64,000 nt of DNA from contig NC_092671.1 in NCBI RefSeq assembly GCF_964355755.1, forward strand, positions 35,543,304 to 35,607,303, in the 5' to 3' direction. The notes below the pieces were generated by a model that was not told where the DNA came from, searched no databases, and saw nothing but the letters and a program-made list of their open reading frames with translations. This document shows positions 47,470-58,105 of the stretch, piece after piece. The stretch is from Antedon mediterranea. Lineage: Eukaryota > Echinodermata > Crinoidea > Comatulida > Antedonidae. The first letter of the stretch is position 1. Every line of letters begins with the position of its first letter. Both the position numbers and the translations under genes were made by a program.

Positions 47470-47633
47470 AAAGTGGAGTTGGCAGTGTCATACAATCTTG
47501 TGCGGCACCAAGAAACAGAAAGGCTAACGAATTGGAAAATCAGGTGAGTGTTTAGACGGTGGTTTTAGAAAATGTATCGGTGGCATCGCAGTTGTAAAAT
47601 GGGTGAGATAAGCATCGTTTGTACAAATGAATT

Positions 47634-48083
47634 AAGGCCCATTATACTAGGACGATAACGATCGACGGTAAATAGAAACATGCATTTTCTTAAGCTCTGT
47701 CTACACTATCAAACTTTATGTGTCAAAAAAGTTTGATGTACCCATATATGGTAGTGCTATGCTTAAATATGGTAGTGATATGACATCATCATGTCCATAT
47801 ATGGGCACATCACATTTTTTTGACACATAAAGTTTGATAGTGTAGACAGAGCTTTACATAAAGCAAAGGAAATTAGCGAAATGTTTGTTCTAGAACTATA
47901 GGATAACCATTTATGCTGTCTTTGATAAAAAAAAATTAATAATTTTCATCAAAGGCAGCATAAAGGCAGCATAGATCATAGTTCTAGAATGAAAACTTGT
48001 TAAAATTATTTTGCTTTAGATATGAAAAATACATATTTACCTTTTAATCGTCGATTGTTATCGCGCTAGTGTAAACGGGCCTT
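47634..48083. mobile_element. MITE, 'AAGGCCCxTTTACACTAG' family, host of a nested MITE
   Basis: Ends aaggcccattatactaggac and gcgctagtgtaaacgggcct are inverted. Inside are gttctagaactataggataa and the inverted tagttctagaatgaaa. The 47693-47853 element is inserted in it, so it is the older of the two. It lies between the putative leader exon and the first coding exon of GATM. Confidence 0.88.
47693..47853. mobile_element. PIF/Harbinger-like MITE with TTA duplication, nested
   Basis: AGCTCTGTCTACACTATCAA and TTGATAGTGTAGACAGAGCT are flanked by TTA on both sides (47690-47692, 47854-47856). The copy is nearly symmetrical, with 'atatatggtagtgctatgc' near the left and 'atatatgggcacatcaca' near the right. 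Confidence 0.94.
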
Positions 48084-48369
48084 AATGCACAGATGCGTGT
48101 AATAGGAAACATTTGTATAACGAACAAACGTACAAACTCTCTTTCTCTCTATAGATTAAATAATTCACAAATTATTCATTTTCGTTATATTTTATGCTAA
48201 TAGAATACGGTGTCAATTTGTGAAATTATTTGTTCTGGTTTATAAACAATAGAATATTTGAAAAATAATTAGCATTGGAATAAACAAATATTATGCAAAT
48301 TTAAGGATTAAAAAAAAAGAGTCATTTAATAATATTTCATAATAAAAATATTTTAAATTTTCAGTCAAA

Positions 48370-51300
48370 ATGATGAGAAGGAATATTAAGGCGTTTTTGA
48401 GCACATTTACCAAGGTAAAAGGAGACGTGATATGAGCCTTGTTTTAAGTTTCTTTATTATCATCATTCTAACTTTCAACCAATCAGCAGAAAGTCGGTTT
48501 CTGTGGTAATGTAATACGAAGTGTGTGTTTACGCGCGCGACGTACTATAACTAAACTGCAGTTGATGCGTGCGCATCATGGCACGCGCCTAAAAATTATA
48601 CACACATTGTGTGATTTTAATGTAGCCAGCCCTCTTGTCTAGGCTAGGCTAAATAATATTAATTAGTAGGCCTGAAATTCTACACAATATATACCAGCCT
48701 AGGCTAGCCGAATTAAAGCAGCCTAGAATTAGACGTTATAGGCTCATTTGACACATGTTTATAGTATAGTGTTAGTGTTAGCCAATAAATTAAAGCAATG
48801 CAAGCTATCAGAGCTTTTCGTGGTGGATGCAGAGGTCGAGAACCCGCCAGAGTACTCATGAAAAGTGCCACCCTCAGTAAGCCTAGGGCTAGGCCTAGGC
48901 ATAATTGTTCCAGGCCTGGATACGTTTTACTTCACAGGGTTAGTTATTTTATATGTGACCTATCTATAGAGTGAACATTGATAAAGTTACATGAATATCT
49001 GTGAATTAGGCCTATTATAATATTATGGTCTTTGATCATCATTTTTTTGGGATTATCATTGACAAGATTGTTCCACACCCATCTACTAGCCTACCTATAT
49101 AGTAATTATCTAGGCCTAGGCATATCTTTTTTTAAACCTTCTTAAATCTTAAAGATGTATTTTCCCCTGAAAAAATAATTCTTAAAAACATTTTTGTTGA
49201 ATGTTCCATATTTTCCCCTGAAAAAATAATTCTTTAAAACATTTTTGTTGAATTTTCCATTTTAATGCAACATAGTTATCCACTTTGACCAAAAACTTGA
49301 TCGAAAAAAAAATGTAATTACCTGAAAAAATGTAATTTAAAGCAAAAAATAGTCAAATTGGCTGCCAGCCAATGGATTTTTGGTTGAATTTAACCATTTA
49401 TTTTGTATTTTTATAAGTAAAAACATTATTTTGTTTTCGCTTTTTTAACTATGGAAGTGATTAACTTTATTAAACTACAAAATAACATATTCAAAGTCTG
49501 ATTTATTAATCTTCATTTTTCATGTTTTTGGGGGACAATACATCAATACATATATTACGTTACATTGTTGTTTTTTTGCTTTCGAAGGAAATACATTTTT
49601 ATTTTGATTTGATTTGATCTAGTTAGTAGACTACTGAACTGTACTTCTAGGTAGCTACAAACCAGTCTTTTAGTACTAGGCCTAGCTAGTAGGCCTAGCT
49701 AGTAGACCTAGCTAGTAGGCCTACATTAGCTAGTAGGCCTAGCTAGTAGGCCTACTATAGAGTATGTCTACCAAGTAGTAAATTACACGTGTTATTATGT
49801 ATTGTATTCGTGTATAGCCTAATGTACGCCAAGGCTTTACTTCTTTACCTGTTCGATTAAAAAAAAACATGTACACTTTTTTAGAATCTAAGTTCTAGAT
49901 ATAATCATGACGTTAAAGTTCCTATGGAAGGTAACACCAATCATGAGACACAAGAATTGCACCAATCCACCAGAAGCCCAGTCAGATCTTTCAACGAATG
50001 GGACACATTGGAAGAAGTGATTGTAGGCCGAGTTGACAACGCTACTATTCCTCAGTTTTCGATTGAAGTAAAGGTACGATATAAATAGATATAAAAAGAG
50101 GAACGTCACTAATATTAAAGATGTATTGTCCCCTGAAAATAATAATTCTTAAACATTTTTGGTTGAATATGCCGCTTTAATGTCCTATTGAATAGTTATC
50201 CACTTTGACCAAAAATTGGATTGGAAAGCCAAAAAAAATAGTCAAATTGGATGCCAGCCAATGGGCTTTTACTTAGTTGAATTTAACAACATTTTTGTTT
50301 GGTTTTTTTTTTCTACGGAAGTTAATCTGATTAAATAAATCTTAATTTTTCAGGTTTTTGGGGGACAATACATCTTTAATTAGAAAGAGTTACAGTTTTA
50401 CTCTTTTTTTTTACTTTTTGCAAACGAATAATAACCACAGTGAAAACGATGTATTTAATTACAGGCAAACACAGCTGATAAACAATGGCCGTTTTTCAAA
50501 GCAAAAGGTGGGCAACAATTTCCGTCTGCGCATTTACAGAAGGCATATGACGAAGTAGAGGAGTTCTGTCGTGTTCTGCAGCACGAGGGTGTAGTTGTAC
50601 GTCGTCCTGAAGTCATCGACTTCAGCAAAGAGTACGAAACCCCAGACTTCAAGTCCAAAGGTTCCTTTGTCATTATTTATTTTTATTTAATATTTCACCC
50701 AGAGGCTCCTTAGTCTCAAGAAGCCTCTGCAACATATAACTATGTTATACATTTGAGCTTAGCAACAGAAGGTGGAAATATATAACAACAAAAATCTAAA
50801 TAGCAAATCTTATTAACAACAATTAAATAAAATGATAATTTGTTTATTTGAATTAATCCAAAAATAAAAATATTACATAAAGTTGATTGTTTAAGAGTAG
50901 AGTCTTGATCAAGTAGGCCTAAATATTTAAACTTGATTGTAACATTATTTTTCATCGTATGTTTTTAAAGACAATTGTAAAGCTAGGGCAATGCTTTCTT
51001 AATTATTCAGGTCTGTACGCAGCCATGCCAAGAGATATCCTATTGGTAGTCGGTGATGAGATAATCGAGAGTCCAATGGCTTGGAGATCTCGATTCTTTG
51101 AATACCGTGCGTATCGTCCTCTAATAAAAGAGTACTTCAGGAACGGTGCGAAATGGACCACTGCTCCTAAACCGTTGATGAGCGACCAACTCTATGATCA
51201 AGTAAAGCTCTGTCTACACTGTCGAACTAGTTTGACAAAAAAAGTGTGATGTCCCTAAATATGGTAGTGATATGCCCAGATATGATAGTGATATAACATC

Positions 51301-53341
51301 ATCATGTCCATATATGGGCACATAAAATTTTTTGTCACAGTTTGATAGAGTAGACATACTTTAATCATTTGTTTTATTAATACGTAGAACTGCTAGATTG
51401 AAATTAGCACATTCATTATATAATTAAGAAAATAACATTAAGTTAAGTTAATCTCCCTTCGATATATAGGCCTACTATCTGATTACTTTTTGCAACTACT
51501 ATACCAGCGTTAGAGGGCCACTTAGGAGTGCTAAACCAGTACCTTTGCCCTGTGCGTTACGCCACTGTCCCGAAGGCTCGCCCTCCCATGTTCTACTTAT
51601 ATGTGTGACTATATTTTGCAGGACTACCCAGTAGAATCGACCGAGCACAGGCACCAGTTAGCAGCAATGGGAAGATTTGTTACGACAGAGTTTGAACCGT
51701 GCTTTGACGCAGCGGATTTCATGAGAGCTGGAAAAGACATCTTCGCTCAGAGAAGTCAGGTAAACAGAATACAGTAGCGTAACGCAGGGGCAAAACCTAA
51801 GTGGCCTCCAAGATCCAACGCTGGAAACCTCGGGCGTTTTTAGCCTTTTCGGTATAATTATCCTCTGGGCACTGCTCTGGGTGTCCCATAATATCTGGGG
51901 CCCATGGGTTTAGCCAGTGAGCGCTCATAGCCGTTACGTCACTGACAGAATACATATGTCTTATGTTTTCAATTTAAATTAATTTCAAATTGTATATAAT
52001 TAATTACCATATTTGATTCATTAATTGCATACAGTATGTTATCTTATGTTTCTGGAATTTTGTTAACCTACATATTAATCTGAAATAAACAACAATTTTT
52101 TTTGGATTGAAATAAATTGCGGAAGTCCACGTAGAAAAATGATGGTAGTTAAACGAATTGTAGTGTTTTATTACTAGACCTAATTATAGTAGGCCTATAG
52201 GGACTTTTTTTTCTCAAAAGATATGTTAAAGTAACGTGCCAAATTATGAAATAGTACAAAGTTGTTATTTTGGCTATTTTCTGTAAAAATCCCTATACTT
52301 TTATACAGGTAGTTATTATGTAACCTGCAGAATTAATTTTCCATGCGCAGCACTTGTTATTATTGTTCTTTTTTATGTTTAGTATTTCAGTAGCCGTTTC
52401 GAATTTTGTCTGTATTTTCAGCTCATGTATTATACGTATGAAACGCTATGTGTTCCAAAATAGTAAGTCAAAATGCCGTTTCTAACCTATGTGTGCTCAC
52501 TGGTGTGTAAACATACCATTATATCACGCTCAAACAAAAAATCGCTTCAATTGTTTAAACAAAAATATTCATTAAGATTTTCTCATAGGTAACAAACTTG
52601 ATGGGAATCGAATGGTTACAGCGCCATCTGGGAGACGAGTACAAAATCCATACATTGTCTTTTGATGATCCTAATCCAATGCATATTGACGCAACGTTCA
52701 ATATGATTGGACCAGGTTTAGTGCTTTCTAACCCGGATCGTCCATGTCACCAGATTGAATCCTTCAAAAAAGCTGGCTGGACTATCGTTAAGCCTCCGAA
52801 ACCCGTTATACCTGACCGTAAGTTTTGTAATTCTTGTTATATAATCCTATCAATACGGCTTTAAACTATGTATATTATGAAAAAATAATGCCTACTTTCA
52901 TTTTAAAATCCACACATTCGAAACCAAATCAACTTAAAGATGTATTGTTTTGTGAAGTGAAGTGAATATTTATTATGTGACATTAAAATGGCATATTCAA
53001 CAAACAAATAATTTTTTCAGTGGACAATACATCTTTAATGGTTCCCATTCAACAACCAATCACACAAAATATCGAAATATTATATATCAATAAATTAGAT
53101 ATTTATTATTTCAGATCATCCTCTTTGGATGTCATCGAAGTGGTTGTCTATGAACGTGTTGATGTTAGATCCTAAACGCGTGGTAGTAGACCAAAACGAA
53201 GTACCGACGCAAAAAATGTTTGAACGTCTGGGAATTGAGTGTATCAAAGTTAACTTGCGCTTCGCCAACTCGCTAGGGGGCGGTTTCCATTGTTGGACAA
53301 CAGACGTTCGGCGTGCGGGTGATTTGCAGTCATACTTTTAA
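48370..53341 (+). CDS. GATM: Glycine amidinotransferase (L-arginine:glycine amidinotransferase), mitochondrial
   Basis: Makes guanidinoacetate and ornithine from arginine and glycine, the first step of creatine synthesis, in mitochondria. Common exons: 49885-50073, 50465-50660, 51011-51201, 51622-51759, 52589-52817, 53115-53341; phases agree. Two first coding exons both join in phase 0: 48370-48414 ([15 protein letters not shown], 404 residues in all) and 48798-48938 ([15 protein letters not shown], 436 residues). Both are Arg/Lys-rich, acid-poor presequences. A likely non-coding leader exon ends at 47543 (cag/gtgagt). Motifs in the 436-residue numbering: EPCFDAADF with Asp268, [11 protein letters not shown] with His317 and GGGFHCWT with Cys421, the catalytic triad of the family. 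Similarity to vertebrate GATM is high throughout. The donor of the 48798 exon is GTTAGT and that of exon 50465-50660 is GTTCCT, both weak. Confidence 0.96.
49149..49543 (+). mobile_element. MITE, TTAAAGATGTATTGTCC family
   Basis: It starts ttaaagatgtattttccc and ends ggggacaatacatcaa. Inside are atagttatccactttgacca and ggctgccagccaatgga. It lies in GATM intron upstream of the 49885 exon. Confidence 0.85.
49660..49757. repeat. Minisatellite of TAGTAGGCCTAGC units
   Basis: About six units of 'ctagtaggcctag' with small variants. It is a local expansion of the TAGGCCTA word scattered across the whole window. Confidence 0.85.
50115..50379 (+). mobile_element. MITE, TTAAAGATGTATTGTCC family, perfect 17-bp ends
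   Basis: TTAAAGATGTATTGTCC and GGACAATACATCTTTAA are exact inverted ends of a 265-bp element in the GATM intron after 50073. The internal words match the copy at 49149-49543. Confidence 0.94.
50665..50960 (-). mobile_element. LINE-like 3' end in GATM intron
   Basis: On the minus strand, 'gcagaggcttcttgagacta' and 'aggagcctctgggtgaaata' are followed by a TTAAATAAAAATAAATAA tail. It begins within a few bases of the weak GTTCCT donor at 50661, so the insertion may have altered the original intron start. Confidence 0.5.
51206..51360. mobile_element. PIF/Harbinger-like MITE at a GATM splice donor
   Basis: The left end AGCTCTGTCTACACTG begins at position +5 of the intron after the 51011-51201 exon. 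Only GTAA of the donor lies outside the element, and TAA is part of the target triplet. The right end is decayed (gagtagacatact/tta). Confidence 0.9.
51505..51573. mobile_element. hAT-like MITE fragment
   Basis: Only the right part remains: 'gcgttagagggccacttagg' through 'gcgttacgccactg'. It lies in the GATM intron before 51622. Confidence 0.75.
51772..51944. mobile_element. hAT-like MITE with 8-bp target duplication
   Basis: Ends CAGTAGCGTAACG and CCGTTACGTCACTG are flanked by exact ACAGAATA repeats (51764-51771 and 51945-51952). It starts 13 bases after the end of GATM exon 51622-51759. Confidence 0.95.
52934..53038. mobile_element. Short TTAAAGATGTATTGT-family MITE
   Basis: A 105-bp deletion derivative beginning ttaaagatgtattgt and ending ggacaatacatctttaa. 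It lies in the last GATM intron. Confidence 0.85.
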
Positions 53342-53353
53342 AATTGCTAATGA

Positions 53354-53363
53354 AATAAATAAA
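53354..53363 (+). terminator. Poly(A) signals of GATM
   Basis: Two overlapping AATAAA words begin 13 bases after the stop codon. A signal this close would give a very short 3' UTR, so a later one may also be used. Confidence 0.55.
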
Positions 53364-53959
53364 TTCTTGCAATAACTTGATTTTATGAATTTAAATTAAT
53401 ATGGTTTTTAATTAAGTATCTCAATGATACATTTTGAAATAGACTTACAATGTTAATTAAACGTTTTCTTTTCTTACTAGTATTTGATAAGTGATTTTAA
53501 CACTTGTAAAACAGACATTTTTTTCATTAAAACTGAGAGTACCGTATAAGAAGACATACATTACTGTATGGTATTGATTGAGAGATAGGCCTATTCCTTT
53601 ATTGCATTTCTGGACTTATTAGTGGCGTGGTTGGCGTGATTAGCAGTATGTGTATTCCACAGGTATAATTTGACATTTTACTCAAACTTTGAAGGAATAG
53701 TTTATTAATGTCAGATGAGCTGGTTATGTACCACCAATCAAATACACATAGGCCTAATGAAGGCGCACAAATATCCCCGGTGTATGATATGCAAAATTTA
53801 CATTTCTTGCAATGACATTCTTGATTCTGTTGATTTCATCATCCGACTAGAGAACGTAACTAATGGATGTAATTCATAATATTGAGCATTGGTGACAATT
53901 ATGATGACTAGACTGATATGTTGGTAAAAGGTAATTTATAATTTAGGCATACTTAAGAG

Positions 53960-54104
53960 CAGTGGCATAACGCAGAGACCTCCCGTGGCAAGTTGCCTAA
54001 CGCTACAGGCCTGCAGTGCAGGTTTTCAACCTTTTCGACATATATAGGCCTAGATTCAGTGCCCCTGGTTCAGCCAGTGAGCGCTCATAGCCGTTACGCC
54101 ACTG
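53960..54104. mobile_element. hAT-like MITE, 8-bp duplication with one mismatch
   Basis: Ends CAGTGGCATAACG and CCGTTACGCCACTG are flanked by cttaagag and cttcagag. Confidence 0.9.
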
Positions 54105-54719
54105 CTTCAGAGCAGTCCAGGGAGGCACAATTTCCTCTTAAACCCACTGACGTATCATAAAACCCACATCTTTTCTTATTTACCCCAAAAGTTATTCACT
54201 AATTAAATACTAAAGAAAGAAGATTAGTTTGTTTTGGTTTTATTTTTAAGGACACGCACAATGATTTTATAACCCATAAAACTTTGCACAAGACGATTTC
54301 TTAACATAGATAAGAAGCAAATCATATCGCTCATTCAATAGGTGAATCAATTAATATTTAATAAACCTAAAACTGATGTAATTTTTGCGTACAGCTAGGA
54401 ATACAATAATTGCTACTGAGTCTAACGATTGCCGAGATCAAATTCTAATTCTAAATGCAATCACTCATTGTTTTCCTAGCAATCACTTTATTAATCAAAG
54501 TCCACTTTTGTTTATTGGGGCTGTGGTATTATTTCCATTCTCCAAATGTACATATGTGTGTACATGGTGGCACGTATAGTTTGTACAATCTTGTAATCAA
54601 TACTTGTATTAGGATGTAGTGAGTCAATTGCAATTGATTTGAAACACTTATAATGCATCTGAAATCGATTCTATCAGGTTAATTAGCAAGATATTTCTAC
54701 TGAACGTTGCAGAAATGTA

Positions 54720-55045
54720 TTTTATTTATTTTTTAAAATTTTTATTCAACTTCTCACTAACATTGTTAGTAAAGGATCGAGACCAACAGATCTAAAAACA
54801 TTGCAGTCCCAATTGCACAGTGTGTTTGTGTGGACAAGTACACCGGGGTAAAACCTCTTACTCGTTTTGAAAGATTTACATAGGTTTTTTAAAGTGCACA
54901 TGAGCTATGTGTACACTGGACCTACGGTTTATAGTCCTTCTAGACTCGTTCTACCACCAGAACCATGAAGCGAGTGAGCCTCGAACCCTTGCCGATGGCT
55001 ACGTAATTACGGTTCCACTGTCTTAACCGCTTGGCCACTCACACA
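54720..55045 (-). mobile_element. tRNA-derived SINE
   Basis: On the minus strand the head reads GTGAGTGGCCAAGCGGTTAA (A-box TGGCCAAGCGG) and, about 40 bases on, GGGTTCGAGGCTCAC (B-box). This resembles a class II (Ser/Leu) tRNA. A body of about 250 bases and an AT tail follow. Confidence 0.72.
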
Positions 55046-55439
55046 CTCGTTTGATTATATTATTTTTACTAAATTTATGTTTCATAAATTTATTAGTTTA
55101 ATAACTTGACCTTTGTGTTAGATGATACATATAAGCCCAAGAGTTCACGTTTATTTAATAAAGCTTTAGCCATAGTATTAATTTCATTGAAAACATCTAC
55201 ATATCATCAAGGGGTCACGTACCATTTGGGTAATCTGGTAATACAATACTTGTATTACGCTAATACGAGTCTGTTACAATTTACTATAATCACGTGTCTT
55301 GATTAACAGTTGTGGATCTAAAAGAAGTATGAGCCATCTTGAAACGCGTTTTGATATGGGAACGTGCACATCTAGAATGGGATTGGGGGATAGTTGTGTA
55401 GACACGCGTCCAAACAATGTTTTTTCTATATATATTTAG

Positions 55440-55660
55440 GAAAATTGATAACCACAAGCGAATTCATTCACTATCCTTCTTGAAGGTGCCAATCCTGTTC
55501 ACAAGACAAACGTATACACAACAAAGTCTTTGGGAGTGGAGTTATAACTTGTCATTAGAAAAAATCCTGACAGGACTTGAACCAAGGGCCCTTGGGTGCC
55601 TTGGGTTGGTAGCCAAGCATCATAACCACCAAGCAAGAACTTCTTTTGTTGTTGTGAAAA
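55440..55660 (-). mobile_element. tRNA-derived SINE
   Basis: On the minus strand, TTGGTGGTTATGATGCTTGG and GGTTCAAGTCC serve as A- and B-boxes. The body runs toward 55440. Confidence 0.62.
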
Positions 55661-57541
55661 AAACAAACAAATTCCCATGATAATTAATGTATGCACCATA
55701 TTCAGCCAATCACAAAGCGGATATTACTTTCTATCTGCATAGTGATGAGCAGAAGGCGAAGTGAATATTGACTTGGCAATTCCATGTGAAATCATAACAC
55801 GTATAATAACAACTAGCCAAAGGTCATTATACCGAGGCTTTGAAGCTTTGAAAATTGAATTATCTTGTTGTAACTCAACCCACTGGCTATTCAACGAGTA
55901 ACTGACTTCAACCCAGGGGTTTAATTTACTTTATCGATTCAATTTATTATCGTGTTTATGAAGATTGACAAAGATAATTACGGCTGGTGTAACATACGGG
56001 AACTGCATTAGCAATTATTATCCAGTAATGTTATCGAACGAAAGCACATTAATGAAAATACACATACCTTTGTGTAGGCCTTGTCCAGTATGACAATTAC
56101 AAGAATGTTTTACCTGATAATTAACAAGAGATGTTTTTGAAGAAACAAAATTACCCACGTTCTAAATTTATTCATCCCTTAATCTGCAGTCATTTTAATT
56201 TATTATGGCGTGCTTTAATAACATTTTAATCGATACCGTATTAATATTAGCTCCACGTATTACTCTTCTTTTTGAAAGGCTTAATGATCCGTCATATACC
56301 TATATGTTTGTTTATTTTTGTATTTATTTTATTTAACAACAACAATTCTTTATACAAGATTACATTACACAATCAGCAGTAACAAGAAAACCTGTTATAT
56401 TGCACCGGTGTATATTGTTGATATGTGCTTTAGTGGAATCTCAATTTACACACGATATGCCAGCCAATGGTGATTATCAAGTATGGCCTTTAAGGTATGA
56501 CTATTATAGAAACCCTTATATGTTAAATTCAATGTTACATCAATACCACTACCGTACAATTGATAGAGTGCATTGACACACCACCTCCACTATCAAATTT
56601 GTTCAGTTTGCATCTACTAATCTTTTTAACATTTTTTCCTTAAATGTAATTGTTTGGAGATTAAGCTCACTTAGCTTTTCATTTTATGCTTTATAGGCTA
56701 ATTGTATTTTATCCATATTTTCTTTTTCTTTAATAAATTAAATTATAAGCTTATAATACTTTGACAATATAGTATTATTTAGGAAGTCCATGAAAGGGGA
56801 CATGTGGTTTCTATTCCATAAAATTAATTGAATTATAAGCTTGATACTACTTTAAACAAATATTATTATATATAGGAAGTCCATAAAAGGGGAATGTGGT
56901 TTCTATTCCATAATATAAGGTTTCTATTTCATGTAGGCCTACATGAAATATGTTAAGTTACTGGTATTGCCAAACCCATTCACTAACACTGCTACTGGAA
57001 AAAAGTAAAAAGAGAAAGAAGAGGGCCAATATATGGTTTATCGCAAATAGCGATACATTATGGGAAGGAATTGGGAGCAATAAGCGCCACCGCCAGTATA
57101 TATTTTTTATTATACTTACTTATACATATTCATCATTTTTCTCAAACGGAAAGTACTGTTCTTTAATAGCGATTAATGGCGATAATGCCCTCTCATGAGA
57201 TTTGAACAGCATTTTGGTTACCCAATTTGACAATTAAGGATCACCTATCAATTTAATTTGTCATCATACACCTGCAAAATATCCAATGGCAAATCCGGTG
57301 CTTTGTAAATCTTTTAACTGTTTAGTTGATCAGTTCCAAGCTATACTTCCCCTGTAAAAATATAACCGCGCTCTACTTGTGATCTTACTCAATAAGGATG
57401 ATATAAGTTGAGGAAATTACTTTCAATTTATAGCATTTTACACTTAGCGACCTAATTACATTCATTAGTGGCCGTACGCACAATTGTACGATGAAACGGC
57501 CCCCAGTGAGCTGCCTATACATTATGGAAGAGACGAAACAG

Positions 57542-58105
57542 TTAAAGATATATTTTCCCCCTGAAAAAATAATTCCTAAAACATTTTTTTGTTGAATATG
57601 CCATTTTAATTAAATTTTTCTTGTTATTTATCTATTCATATTTTATTTATTTATTGACTACTTTTGAAACATTTATTATATATACTTTTTGAATTATTTT
57701 TTCTGGTGGAACTAGCCTTTAAGCTCTCTGGGCTTATTTATGTTTCTCCAGCATAAGTGTATTCTAATTAAAACTGTCATGTTATTTTACAATGATGTAT
57801 CTTATGAAAATAAAATTGAATTGAATTGACTGTCACATAATAGTTAGGCCTATCCACTTTGACAAAAATTGGATAGAAAAAAAAATGATGTACCTGAAAA
57901 AACTTTATTTTAAAGCAAAAAATAGTAAAATTAACTGCCAGCAAATATGTTTTTGGTTGAATTTAACCATTTATTTTGTCATTTTATAAGTGAAAACATA
58001 ATTATTTTTTCGTTTTTTCCTCTGAAAGTGATTAACTTTATTAAAACTACTAAATAACTATTTCAAAGTCTGATTTATTTAATCTTTATTTTTCATGTCT
58101 TTAAA
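57542..58105 (+). mobile_element. MITE of the TTAAAGATGTATTGTCC family with nested LINE end
   Basis: The family sequence is split by a foreign piece at about 57610-57830, between 'gccattttaat' and 'gtcacataatag'. The piece ends in AAAATTGAATTGAATTGA, a LINE-type tail. The outer part matches 49149-49543. Confidence 0.8.

Noticed and set aside
48798-48882. GTAAGC as donor for the 48798 GATM exon
   Set aside because: It is the better consensus donor but leaves phase 1, and the next exon offers acceptors only in phases 0 or 2. GTTAGT at 48939 fits phase 0.
54960-55045. Possible functional Ser/Leu tRNA gene on the minus strand
   Set aside because: A- and B-boxes are present, but it is fused to a SINE body and tail, and I could not pair a full acceptor stem.
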